A DNA stretch of 64,000 nt from Mesorhizobium xinjiangense (lineage in GTDB: Bacteria > Pseudomonadota > Alphaproteobacteria > Rhizobiales > Rhizobiaceae): the NCBI RefSeq assembly GCF_009749525.1, contig NZ_WOAC01000005.1:177846-241845 (forward strand). Reading direction: 5' to 3'. Position 1 is the first letter of the stretch, and each line of letters starts with the position of its first letter. The translations under genes and the position numbers were made by a program. The notes beneath the pieces were generated by a model, which was not told the DNA's origin, did not search any database, and was given only the letters and a program-made list of their open reading frames with translations. Shown here piece by piece: positions 11,069 through 19,043 of the stretch.

Positions 11069-12334
11069 ATGAGCGACTTCGATCCAAAGGCATTTTTCGG
11101 CGCGCTGTTCGAAGCCGCTGTCGCCGCGGCCGATCCGGCCGTCGTTTTGCCGCGCTTCCTGCCGGACAGGCCCAAGGGGCGCACCGTCGTCATCGGCGCC
11201 GGCAAGGGGGCGGCCCAGATGGCGCAGGCGCTCGAAGCGCATTGGCCGGGCCCGCTCGAGGGGCTGGTCGTGACACGCTATGGCTACGCTGCGCCGTGCC
11301 GGCACGTCGCGGTTCACGAGGCAGCCCATCCCGTGCCCGACGCCGCCGGCCTGGAAGGCGCGCGCCGGCTCATGGACCTGGTGTCGGGGCTCGGTGAAGA
11401 CGATCTCGTCATTGCTCTGATCTGCGGCGGTGGCTCGGCATTGCTGCCGGCGCCGCCGTCCGGCATGACATTGGACGACGAGATTGCCGTCAACACCGCG
11501 CTGCTTGCCTCCGGCGCGCCGATTTCCGCGATGAACACGGTGCGCAAGCATCTCTCGCGGATCAAGGGCGGACGGCTTGCTGCGCTGGCGGCCCCTGCAC
11601 AGGTGGTGACGCTCGTCGTCTCCGACATCCCCGGCGATGTGCCGGCGCTCGTTTCGTCGGGGCCGACGGTGCCCGATGCCTCAACGCGCCACGAGGCGCT
11701 GGAGATCGTGCGGGCGTTCGGCCTCGACCTGCCGTCCGCCGCGCTTCGCCACCTGCACTCGCCGGCGGCGGATGCGCCGCGCCCCGACGACCCGGCCTTC
11801 GCGCGCAATGACGTGCATGTCATCGCCTCGGCCGCGGTTTCGCTGGAGGCGGCGGCGCAACGCGCGCGGGACTTCGGGATCGAGGCGGCGATCCTGTCGG
11901 ATGCGATCGAGGGCGAGGCGCGTGAGATTGCCCGGATGCACGGAGCGATCGCCCGCGAAGTGGCGCTGCGCGAACGTCCCTTCGCCAAACCGGTCGTCCT
12001 GCTCTCGGGTGGCGAGACGACGGTCACCCTGCGCGGCAAAGGCAAGGGCGGGCGCAACACGGAATTCTTGCTGTCACTGGCGCTCGCCATCGAGGGCGTG
12101 GCGGGCATCGACGCCTTTGCCGCCGATACAGACGGCATCGACGGCTCCGAAGACAATGCCGGGGCTTTTGCCGATGCCAGTTCGACGGCCAGGATGCGCG
12201 CCGCCGGCCTTGACCCCAAAGCGCTGCTTGCGGCAAACGACGCCTGGACGGCGTTCGAGGCCGTCGACGATCTGTACGCGCCGGGGCCGACCGGCACCAA
12301 TGTCAACGATTTGCGCGCGATCCTGATCCGGTAG
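11069..12334 (+). CDS. Glycerate kinase, MOFRL family
   Basis: A 421-residue glycerate 2-kinase of the GckA/TtuD class, producing 2-phosphoglycerate. The DUF4147 half shows VVIGAGKGAAQMAQALE and ICGGGSALLPAPPSGMTLDD, with VRKHLSRIKGGRLA following. The C-terminal MOFRL domain has VLLSGGETTVTLRGKGKGGRNTEF split by a glycine-rich loop, and DGIDGSEDNAGAF, ending in PTGTNVNDL. The ATG at 11069 follows GGCGGCAAGG. With Hyi upstream it channels tartronate semialdehyde/hydroxypyruvate carbon into glycolysis, plausibly taking glyoxylate from purine breakdown. Tartronate semialdehyde reductase and glyoxylate carboligase are not in the window. Confidence 0.92.
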   Translation: MSDFDPKAFFGALFEAAVAAADPAVVLPRFLPDRPKGRTVVIGAGKGAAQMAQALEAHWPGPLEGLVVTRYGYAAPCRHVAVHEAAHPVPDAAGLEGARRLMDLVSGLGEDDLVIALICGGGSALLPAPPSGMTLDDEIAVNTALLASGAPISAMNTVRKHLSRIKGGRLAALAAPAQVVTLVVSDIPGDVPALVSSGPTVPDASTRHEALEIVRAFGLDLPSAALRHLHSPAADAPRPDDPAFARNDVHVIASAAVSLEAAAQRARDFGIEAAILSDAIEGEAREIARMHGAIAREVALRERPFAKPVVLLSGGETTVTLRGKGKGGRNTEFLLSLALAIEGVAGIDAFAADTDGIDGSEDNAGAFADASSTARMRAAGLDPKALLAANDAWTAFEAVDDLYAPGPTGTNVNDLRAILIR

Positions 12335-12352
12335 CGGGGCAACGAACCATCC

Positions 12353-12859
12353 GTGAGGGACGCCTTGAACCATTCCCAGCTGGCAGCCATCGAAGCCATC
12401 ACGCCTGAATTCCTGCCACGGGTTCTTGCGCTCAACACGGCGCATGCCACCGAGCTATCGCTTCTCGACGCGGCCGGCCTTTCGGCATTGGTCGACGAGG
12501 CCTTCCTGGCGCTGCGGATCGGCGATGTCGAGGCATTTCTCATCGCCTTCGACCAGCATGCCGCCTATGAAAGCCCGAACTTCAACTGGTTCCGCGAGCG
12601 CTATCCCCGCTTCGTCTATGTCGACCGCATCGCGGTGGCCGCTTCGGCGCGCGGGCGCGGTCATGCGCGGCGTCTTTACGAGCATCTGTTCGACCGGGCC
12701 CGTGACCGCGGCCATGATGTCGTGACCTGCGAGGTCAATGCCGAACCGCCGAACCCGGCCTCCGACGCCTTTTATGCCGCGCTCGGTTTCGAGCCGGTGG
12801 GCGAGGCCGCAATCCATGGCGGCGCCAAGTCGGTGCGCTATTTCGAGCGGCAGCTTTAG
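12353..12859 (+). CDS. GNAT-family N-acetyltransferase
   Basis: A 168-residue GNAT acetyltransferase. The acetyl-CoA loop is VYVDRIAVAASARGRGHARRLYEHL, near residues 89-113, and the C-terminal strand is PASDAFYAALGFEPVGE. The GTG at 12353 is used here; a TTG at 12365, following GAGGG, is an equally possible start. It lies 18 bases after the glycerate kinase stop, so may be read through from that operon. Substrate unknown. It converges with the first tannase gene, only 11 bases from its stop. Confidence 0.85.
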   Translation: MRDALNHSQLAAIEAITPEFLPRVLALNTAHATELSLLDAAGLSALVDEAFLALRIGDVEAFLIAFDQHAAYESPNFNWFRERYPRFVYVDRIAVAASARGRGHARRLYEHLFDRARDRGHDVVTCEVNAEPPNPASDAFYAALGFEPVGEAAIHGGAKSVRYFERQL

Positions 12860-12870
12860 TTAGATCCGCG

Positions 12871-14547
12871 CTAATCTGCGCAAATGAAGCTCTCGGCCTT
12901 CTCGAGATCGCCGCCCCGATAACGCGCGACCTGCGGCCAGGGGCATAGCTGGCGCGTGCGCTCTTTCGACCAGTTTTCGGGGATGTCCGGGTTTTCCGCC
13001 ATGAGACCGGCGATCACCGCCTGCGGTTCGACGCCGTTTTCCACCCAGTCGACGAGCGCCGTGAAGAAGTCGAAATCGTCGGTCGCCGGCCCGCCGGCGC
13101 AATGGTTCATGCCGGGCACGCCATAGTATTTCACGAAGTCGGCGGCCGAGCCGCCATTGTTCGCGGCGAGCTTTTCATACCAGCGCTCTGTATCGTTGGG
13201 TGAAAGGTACGGGTCGGACATGCCGTGGAAGATGATCATCTTGCCGCCGGCCGCCTTGAAATCATCAAGCGTCGGGTCATTGACCCCAGGTGGTGCCGCG
13301 AAGTCCATGGCCGATTCGGTGAACGGGTCCTCCGAGGCGTGGATGTTCGCCGCGTCACGGTCGAGATCGAAATCGAGCAGGAAATTTTCCAGCGCGGCGG
13401 GTGTCGACGCGACCTCTTCCGGCGGGGTCGTGAATACATGGGCCAGCGTGGCGGCGCCCATGGTGGCGATGATCGGCATCTCCTCCCAGGTCGGCAAGGT
13501 GCTTTCCAGCTTCCAGAAGCGCCAATAGGTGCCGCCTATGCCGGCATCCCATGGCCAATCGCTGTAGAGCTGTTTGCCTTCGGAATCGACCGGCCCGGCA
13601 TGGACGGTCTTGAGCGCTTCGATCTTCCCGGAAGTTAGGCAAGACGTATCCTGGCCGGTGCTGCATAGCAGCGTGTCGATGTCGAAGACGGTCTGGCAGG
13701 CCCCAGTGTCGAGCACCATGCCGTCCTCGGTGCCGTCGAGGCGATCGCATGCCGAGCGGATCGCGTCGGCGACAAGGCTGAGGTCGGTCGGCGCGAAGGC
13801 GGTGCGGATATCGCCGGTCAGCGGCTTGAAGGTCTGGACGTCCAGCGCATGCTGCAGGGCCGCCTTGGGCAGGTTGAAGCCGGGCGCGCCGGCAAGAAAC
13901 CCGTCATACTGGTCGGGCAGCCGCTCGGCGGCCATGAGCGCGTGGCGCCCGCCATTGGAGCACCCCACGCCGTAGGACCGCTCGGCGGGCCGGCCGTAAT
14001 AGGCGGCGATCAGTTTCTTGGCGAGCGGTGCGACGATCTCGACGGCCTTGTAGCCGTAAAAGGAGCGCGCCCGCGGATCGAGGCCGAAGAGGCTGTGGGC
14101 AGTGAGGAGCCCGTCGTCGTGACGCAGGCCGCGATTGTGTCCCCCGTCCGACGACAAAACGGCATAGCCTCGGCCCAGCGCAATCCTCGACACATTGCCG
14201 CCGAGCATGAGGCCGATGGCCGGAATGATCTCGCCGTCATCGCCGTTGAACTGGTGAAAGAAACGGCCGTTCCATTTGTCGGGCAAGCGCATCTCGAAAC
14301 CCAGGGCATAGGGCTCGCAGTCAAGACCGGTGCGTTCGGCCGTCCTGGCCTCGATCAGGCAATGGTCGACGGGGATGCGATCGTCAGCCGCCACGGCTTC
14401 CGCTTCGACGATCGTGACACCTTCAAGACCGAGCGCCTCGGTGGTCAACTCCGCGCATTCAAGGGCAAAAGCCGGTCCGCCGGCGGCGAACCAGGCCATG
14501 GCGGTCGCGCCTGCGGCAAGGGCCAGGTGGCGGATGCACGTCTTCAT
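12871..14547 (-). CDS. Secreted tannase/feruloyl esterase family protein (copy 1)
   Basis: A 558-residue alpha/beta-hydrolase of the tannase/feruloyl esterase family, expected to release phenolic acids from esters in the periplasm or outside the cell. Residues 1-28 form a signal peptide (ALAAGATAMAWFAAGGPAFA). The nucleophile motif is GVGCSNGGRHALMAAE, with Ser near residue 190. The charge-relay His lies in GVPGMNHCAGGPATDD, and an Asp follows in the family pattern. The Cys in GCSNGG and the Cys in HCAGG match the disulfide that joins nucleophile and His in this family. It is closely related along its length to the next gene, indicating tandem duplication. Confidence 0.88.
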   Translation of the reverse strand: MKTCIRHLALAAGATAMAWFAAGGPAFALECAELTTEALGLEGVTIVEAEAVAADDRIPVDHCLIEARTAERTGLDCEPYALGFEMRLPDKWNGRFFHQFNGDDGEIIPAIGLMLGGNVSRIALGRGYAVLSSDGGHNRGLRHDDGLLTAHSLFGLDPRARSFYGYKAVEIVAPLAKKLIAAYYGRPAERSYGVGCSNGGRHALMAAERLPDQYDGFLAGAPGFNLPKAALQHALDVQTFKPLTGDIRTAFAPTDLSLVADAIRSACDRLDGTEDGMVLDTGACQTVFDIDTLLCSTGQDTSCLTSGKIEALKTVHAGPVDSEGKQLYSDWPWDAGIGGTYWRFWKLESTLPTWEEMPIIATMGAATLAHVFTTPPEEVASTPAALENFLLDFDLDRDAANIHASEDPFTESAMDFAAPPGVNDPTLDDFKAAGGKMIIFHGMSDPYLSPNDTERWYEKLAANNGGSAADFVKYYGVPGMNHCAGGPATDDFDFFTALVDWVENGVEPQAVIAGLMAENPDIPENWSKERTRQLCPWPQVARYRGGDLEKAESFICAD

Positions 14548-14574
14548 GGCAGGTCCTCCCGTTTGCGTGCGACT

Positions 14575-14595
14575 GCAACCAGTATTACCGGTTGC
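14575..14595. promoter_or_regulatory. Inverted repeat upstream of tannase copy 1
   Basis: GCAACC-N9-GGTTGC is a perfect 6-bp inverted repeat about 28 bases upstream of the 14547 start, spanning the place where a promoter or operator is expected. No regulator can be named. The rest of the 168-base gap to copy 2 shows no other clear element. Confidence 0.3.
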
Positions 14596-14715
14596 CGGAA
14601 GTGATGCAACTGTAAGAGGAAATTGGGGCGATATGCATCTATCGCTTGCACGCCACGAGCGGATGCAGCGGTTTCTTTTCAGCGGCGCGGGTGGCGACGA
14701 AGCGGCCGGAGACTG

Positions 14716-16395
14716 CTAATCCTGGCAAGCGAAGCTGGAGGCCTGGTTCACATCGCCGTCCTGGTAGCGGGCGACCTGTGGCCAGGGGCAAAGCGGCCGC
14801 CTGCGCTCCATCGACCAGCCGGCCGGGATGTCCTTGTTGTCCGGCGTCAGGCCGGCGATCACCGCCTTCGGCTCGATGCCGTATTCCACCCAGTCGACGA
14901 GCGCGGCAAAGAGATTGAAATCGTCCGTCGCCGGTCCGCCGGCACAATGCGTCATGCCGGGCACCGGATAGTATTTCACGAAGTCCGCCGCCGAGCCGCC
15001 ATTGTTTTCGGCCAGCTTTTCGTACCAGTTTGCGGTGTCATTGGCCGAAAAGACCGGATCCGAAACGCCGTGAAAGACGATCATCTTGCCGCCGGCCGCC
15101 TTGAAATCGGCGAGCATCGGGTCGTCGGCGCCGGGCGGCGTCATGATGTCCATGGCCGACTCGGTGAATGGGTCCTCTGAGGCGTAGATCTTCGGCGCAT
15201 CGCGGTCGAGATCGAAATCGAGCAGGAATTCTTCCAATGCGGCCGGCGCACCCTCGACTTCCGTCGGCGGCGTCGTGAAGACATGGGCCAGCGATCCGGC
15301 GCCCATGATGGCGATGATCGGCATGTTCGCCCATGGCGGCACGGTGCTTTCCACTTTCCAGAAGCGCCAATTGCCGCCGGCGATACCGGTGTCCCAGGAC
15401 CAGTCGGAATAGAGCTGTTCGCCTTCTCCGTTGATCGGCCCGGCATGAACCGTCTTCAGCGCCTCGACCTGTTTTGCCGACAGGCACGACGTGTTCTGGC
15501 CGGGTGCGCATTGCAGCGCGGCGACGTCGAACGCCGCCTGGCAGGCCCGGCTGTCGAGCACCATGCCGTCCTTTACGCCGTCGAGTTCGTCGCAGGCCGC
15601 GCGGATGCCGTTGGCCACGTGATGCAGATCGCCCGGCGTGAAGGCGATGCGCATATCGCCCTTGATAGCGGAGAAGGCCTGCACGTCGAGCGCGTGCTGG
15701 ACGGCCGCCTTGGGCAGGTTGAAACCCGGCGCGCCGGCGAGGATGCCGTCATACGCCTCGGCCAGTCTTTCGGCGGCGACGAAACCGTGGCGCCCGCCAT
15801 TGGAGCAGCCGACGCCATAGGAGCGTTGCGGCGGCCGGCCGTAATAGGACGCGATCAACGTCTTGGCGATCGGGGTCAGCACCTCCACCGCCCTGTAGCC
15901 GTAAAAGGCGCGGGCTTCCGGGTCGAGACCGAAACGGTTGCCGGAAACGAGCCCGGTTTCCGATTGCGCCTTGCCGTCATGGCCGGCGTTGGAGGAAAGT
16001 ACGGCATAGCCGATACCAAGTGCCGTCCGGGACGTGTTGCCGCTGAGAAGCGGTCCGAGGGCGGGCTTGACCTCGCCGTCATTGCCGCCGTTGAACTGGT
16101 GGAAGAAGCGGCCGTTCCAGTCGTCCGGCAGCCGCATCTCGAAACGTACCGCGTAGGGCTGTCCGTCGATGCCGGTGCGCTCGGCCGTCGTTGCTTCGAT
16201 CAGGCAATGGGCCGCGGGGCTGTCGTCTCCCTTGGGCACCGCCGCGGCACTGACGATTTCGGCATTTTCCAGTCCGAGCGTTTCGGCGGTCAGGCCATCA
16301 CAATCGAGCGCGGCCGATGCCGGTGCGCGAGCGGCCAGCAGCAGGACGAACGCTGTGCCTGCCGACAAGAGGAAACCGCGGTTGCGCTTCTTCAT
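14716..16395 (-). CDS. Secreted tannase/feruloyl esterase family protein (copy 2)
   Basis: A 559-residue paralogue of the preceding esterase, sharing the nucleophile motif GVGCSNGGRHGFVAAE, the YPVPGMTHCAGGPATDDF histidine region and the extended lid domain. The N-terminus MKKRNRGFLLSAGTAFVLLL is a signal peptide. The ATG at 16395 is preceded by AGGAG and is preferred over an ATG five codons upstream. Lengths of the two copies are nearly identical, with many divergent positions in the lid, consistent with an old duplication that diverged in substrate. Expression may be separate, since 168 bases lie between them. Confidence 0.88.
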   Translation of the reverse strand: MKKRNRGFLLSAGTAFVLLLAARAPASAALDCDGLTAETLGLENAEIVSAAAVPKGDDSPAAHCLIEATTAERTGIDGQPYAVRFEMRLPDDWNGRFFHQFNGGNDGEVKPALGPLLSGNTSRTALGIGYAVLSSNAGHDGKAQSETGLVSGNRFGLDPEARAFYGYRAVEVLTPIAKTLIASYYGRPPQRSYGVGCSNGGRHGFVAAERLAEAYDGILAGAPGFNLPKAAVQHALDVQAFSAIKGDMRIAFTPGDLHHVANGIRAACDELDGVKDGMVLDSRACQAAFDVAALQCAPGQNTSCLSAKQVEALKTVHAGPINGEGEQLYSDWSWDTGIAGGNWRFWKVESTVPPWANMPIIAIMGAGSLAHVFTTPPTEVEGAPAALEEFLLDFDLDRDAPKIYASEDPFTESAMDIMTPPGADDPMLADFKAAGGKMIVFHGVSDPVFSANDTANWYEKLAENNGGSAADFVKYYPVPGMTHCAGGPATDDFNLFAALVDWVEYGIEPKAVIAGLTPDNKDIPAGWSMERRRPLCPWPQVARYQDGDVNQASSFACQD

Positions 16396-16459
16396 GGCAA
16401 CTCCTCCCATTGCGATGACGGGGCGCGCATGCCCGACATGTGAAGATCGATGGCTGGAG

Positions 16460-16480
16460 ATTGTTTGTCAATATAACAAT
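16460..16480. promoter_or_regulatory. AT-rich inverted repeat upstream of tannase copy 2
   Basis: ATTGT-N11-ACAAT lies about 65 bases upstream of the 16395 start. On the minus strand it contains TTGACA and TATATT, so promoter elements for the esterase gene are plausible here, although no well-spaced -35/-10 pair is convincing. The site lies between two minus-strand genes, so it should serve copy 2 alone. Confidence 0.3.
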
Positions 16481-16526
16481 TTTGCGTGACGGGGACGGGA
16501 CGTCACGGAGAGGGCGGCGCCGGCGC

Positions 16527-17501
16527 TCAACCGGAAAGGTCGACAACCCCGCAATCGCCGGCTTCCGAGCCGAAAGCGATACGGCGACCGGCACGGTCCC
16601 ACATCATGGCGGTGATGGCGCCCTTGCCGGGCCGGCGCAACAGCACTTCCTTCTGGTCGGCGATGCGCGCGGCCAGCACCATGCCGTCACCATAGCCGAT
16701 CGCCACGAAGTCGTCGCTCGGATGACAGGCCACGCAAGTGACCGTGGTATTGCCGCGCGTGCCGAGCTCGACCGGGGCCTTGCCCATCGGCCCGTCCTTG
16801 CCCTGAAACGGCCAGACGATCGCCGCCGGCGCGCCGGAAGAGGCCAGCCAGCGGCCCTTGGCGCTCCATGACAGGCTCTTGACCTTGGCCGGATAGCCCG
16901 ACATGCGCATGTGCTTGCCGTCGGCGATCTTCCAGCCGTGCAGCGCGTTCTCCTGCATGGCGGTGACCAGAAACTTGCCGTCCGGCGAAAAGGTGATCGC
17001 CGTGTGGGCGCCGGCCCATTCCAGGTCCTGCGGCTTCATCTGCGTGGCAGGGAAATGCAGCGTGGCGCCATTGTAGCGGGCAACGCCGATGCGCATGCCC
17101 TTCGGCGCGAAGGCCACGTCCTCGACGGTGCGGGGATGCTGGAATTCGCCAATGGTGCCGTCGCTGAAACGGACATAGGCCGTGCGTCCCGTGGCAAAGG
17201 CGACGGCATCCTGCGGGCCGGCCGCGACCGCGCTTATCCATTTGCGGCCGATCTCGGCCAGGGTCTGCGTCTTCCCGTCGGGGCCGGTGGCGGCGACGCG
17301 CCCGTCTTCGCCGCCGGTGAGGAGACGCTCGCCCGTCTGGGAAACGACGGCGCACAACAGGCCGTCATGCGCGGTTACGGTCTCCTGGCCGTGGTCGAGC
17401 CGGTGAATCGTGCCGTCCGCCAACGCGAAATGAGGAATGTCGGAGACAAAGCCTGCAAAGACGCAATGACCGTCGAGATCGAGTGGGGCGACAGTAGGCA
17501 T
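16527..17501 (-). CDS. WD40-repeat protein linked to CobW-type GTPase
   Basis: A 324-residue beta-propeller of WD40-like repeats without a signal peptide. Repeat blades are seen as LLTGGEDGRVAATGPDG, VEDVAFAPKGMRIGVARYNG, TAITFSPDGKFLVTAMQEN, VKSLSWSAKGRWLASSGAP and VTCVACHPSDDFVAIGYGDG. Such a protein is commonly found beside a COG0523 (CobW/YciC) metallochaperone in rhizobia, as here, where the GTPase gene lies upstream on the same strand, separated by 292 bases of repeats. It may be a scaffold or partner in zinc homeostasis; no catalytic motif is visible. Confidence 0.8.
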   Translation of the reverse strand: MPTVAPLDLDGHCVFAGFVSDIPHFALADGTIHRLDHGQETVTAHDGLLCAVVSQTGERLLTGGEDGRVAATGPDGKTQTLAEIGRKWISAVAAGPQDAVAFATGRTAYVRFSDGTIGEFQHPRTVEDVAFAPKGMRIGVARYNGATLHFPATQMKPQDLEWAGAHTAITFSPDGKFLVTAMQENALHGWKIADGKHMRMSGYPAKVKSLSWSAKGRWLASSGAPAAIVWPFQGKDGPMGKAPVELGTRGNTTVTCVACHPSDDFVAIGYGDGMVLAARIADQKEVLLRRPGKGAITAMMWDRAGRRIAFGSEAGDCGVVDLSG

Positions 17502-17549
17502 GTGCTATGCGGCTCCTGCAGTGGGAAGAGCGATGTCGTGTTGGTGCCT

Positions 17550-17653
17550 AGATCGGTTCACCGCTTCGCGGAATCGGTTCGCCGATCTAACTCTTTGATT
17601 CGACGCAATTCCGGACGGAGAACCGGCTTCCACATCTCCTGGAATTGCTCTAG
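17550..17653. repeat. Rhizobial-type intergenic repeat with two stem-loops
   Basis: The segment begins with an imperfect inverted repeat, AGATCGGTTCACCG (17550-17563) pairing with CGGTTCGCCGATCT (17575-17588). It continues with a second dyad in which GCAATTCC (17605-17612) pairs with GGAATTGC (17641-17648). The wording gattcgacgcaattccgg...tggaattgctctag is, from memory, a dispersed intergenic repeat common in rhizobial genomes. It lies between cobW and the WD40 gene and probably forms RNA secondary structure in their joint transcript. Confidence 0.6.
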
Positions 17654-17784
17654 CGCCCTCGTGGTTCGACAGGCTCACCATGAGGGCTGTTGGATGGTCC
17701 GCGCATTCGCCTTTTGGCCAGCAGTGATGCGGGGCGCCCGTGTCGCAGTAGCCCTCATGGTGAGCCTGTCGAACCACGAGGGCG
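17654..17784. repeat. Perfect 35-bp inverted repeat pair (REP-like doublet)
   Basis: Bases 17654-17688 and 17750-17784 are exact reverse complements over 35 positions, with a 61-base spacer. The core reads GGTTCGACAGGCTCACCATG. This is a known type of dispersed REP-like palindrome whose spurious translation gives 'VSLSNHEG' and 'VRQAHHEG' peptides. The pair ends ten bases before the cobW stop codon, so it could form a long hairpin just downstream of cobW and act as a terminator or mRNA-stabilising element. Confidence 0.75.
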
Positions 17785-17793
17785 CTTGGTATC

Positions 17794-18852
17794 TTACGCC
17801 TGGCAGGCCTCGAAGGTGCGCTTCAGCTTCTCGGCATCGAGATCGCGGCCGATGAAGACGAGCCGGCTTTCGCGCGCCTCGTCGTCGCGCCAGGGGCGCT
17901 GGTGGTCGCCTTCCACGATCATGTGCACGCCCTGCACGACATAGCGGTCCGGATCGCCATCCAGTGCGATGATCCCTTTCAGGCGCAGGATGCTCGGGCC
18001 GTCGAGCTGGGTCGTCTTTTCGATCCAGGGAAAGAACTTTCGCGGGTCGAGCGGCCCGGCGCGCAGCGAGATCGACTGTACGGTCACGTCATGGATCGGC
18101 GAGACGCCTCCATGGCCGTGATGATGATGATCGTGATGATGGTGGTCGTGGTCGCAATCGGGTCCGCACTCATGATCGTGGTCGTGCTCATGATCATGGG
18201 CGTCCAGGAAATGCGGATCGTTTTCCACCGCACGCTGGAGGTCGAAGGCGTGGCGGTCGAGCACCTCGCTCAATTCGAGCCCGGCGCGCGACGTGTGGTG
18301 AATGCGGGCGGCCGGGTTGATGGCGCGCACCGTCGCCTCCACGGCGGCAAGCTCGTCCTCGCTGACGAGGTCGGTCTTGTTGATGACGACGACATCGGCG
18401 AAGGCGATCTGGTCCTCGGCTTCCCTGGAATCCTTCAGGCGCAACGGCAGATGCTTGGCGTCGACCAGCGCCACGACGGCGTCGAGCTTGGTCTTGGAGC
18501 GCACGTCGTCGTCCATGAAGAAGGTCTGGGCGACGGGTGCCGGATCGGCGAGGCCGGTCGTCTCCACGACGATGGCGTCGAAGCGTCCGGGCCGGCGCAT
18601 CAGGCCCTCGACGACGCGGATCAGGTCGCCGCGCACCGTGCAGCATACGCAGCCATTGTTCATCTCGTAGATTTCCTCGTCCGATTCGACGATCAGGTCG
18701 TTGTCGATGCCGATCTCGCCGAACTCGTTGACGATCACCGCATAGCGCTTGCCGTGGTTTTCCGACAGGATGCGGTTGAGCAGGGTCGTCTTGCCGGATC
18801 CGAGATAGCCGGTAAGCACGGTAACGGGGATCGGCGTTTGCGTTTCGGACAT
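17794..18852 (-). CDS. CobW/COG0523 family GTPase, probable zinc metallochaperone
   Basis: A 352-residue G3E GTPase. Walker A is GYLGSGKTTLLN, the metal-binding motif is NNGCVCCTVRGDL (CxCC), followed by IVVETTGLADPAP and the guanine-specificity motif NKTDLV. A His/Asp-rich stretch near residues 218-252 (alternating HDHEHD and HHHHDHHHHGHGG) is a typical metal-buffering loop between the GTPase and CobW_C domains. The family delivers metals; zinc is the likeliest for this subgroup, whereas cobalamin-specific CobW would sit with cob genes. No zinc-uptake box is recognised upstream. The WD40 gene follows on the same strand. Confidence 0.9.
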   Translation of the reverse strand: MSETQTPIPVTVLTGYLGSGKTTLLNRILSENHGKRYAVIVNEFGEIGIDNDLIVESDEEIYEMNNGCVCCTVRGDLIRVVEGLMRRPGRFDAIVVETTGLADPAPVAQTFFMDDDVRSKTKLDAVVALVDAKHLPLRLKDSREAEDQIAFADVVVINKTDLVSEDELAAVEATVRAINPAARIHHTSRAGLELSEVLDRHAFDLQRAVENDPHFLDAHDHEHDHDHECGPDCDHDHHHHDHHHHGHGGVSPIHDVTVQSISLRAGPLDPRKFFPWIEKTTQLDGPSILRLKGIIALDGDPDRYVVQGVHMIVEGDHQRPWRDDEARESRLVFIGRDLDAEKLKRTFEACQA

Positions 18853-19043
18853 GTCTTGTGCCTCGTGAAGCCTGAGCCGAGCATATAGGATGTCTTGGCG
18901 GCGAATGCACCCCGTTTGCGGCCGGCCTTGTGAACCCCAGCATTACGAAAGCTTAATTCGACATTCCGGGCCCGGGCCTTAAAAGGTGATGTCGGCGGAC
19001 GTTTCAGAAGAACCGTCCCAGGCAGCAGGTCGCAGGAAGCATC
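18853..19043. promoter_or_regulatory. Divergent promoter region cobW / dioxygenase
   Basis: A 191-base gap between divergent genes. It includes gcatataggatg (about 18880) on the cobW side and attacgaaagcttaattcg (about 18942-18960) on the dioxygenase side, the AT-richest stretches and likely promoter positions. No Zur-like palindrome or other clean dyad was found. Confidence 0.35.

Noticed and set aside
17505..17777. A 90-residue minus-strand frame beginning MVRQAHHEG
   Set aside because: It lies wholly within the REP-like repeat and repeat island; this peptide is a known artefact of such repeats.
18110..18210. Apparent microsatellite-like run of gat/cat triplets
   Set aside because: It is the His/Asp-rich loop of the CobW-type GTPase read on the minus strand, so it is coding and not an independent repeat.
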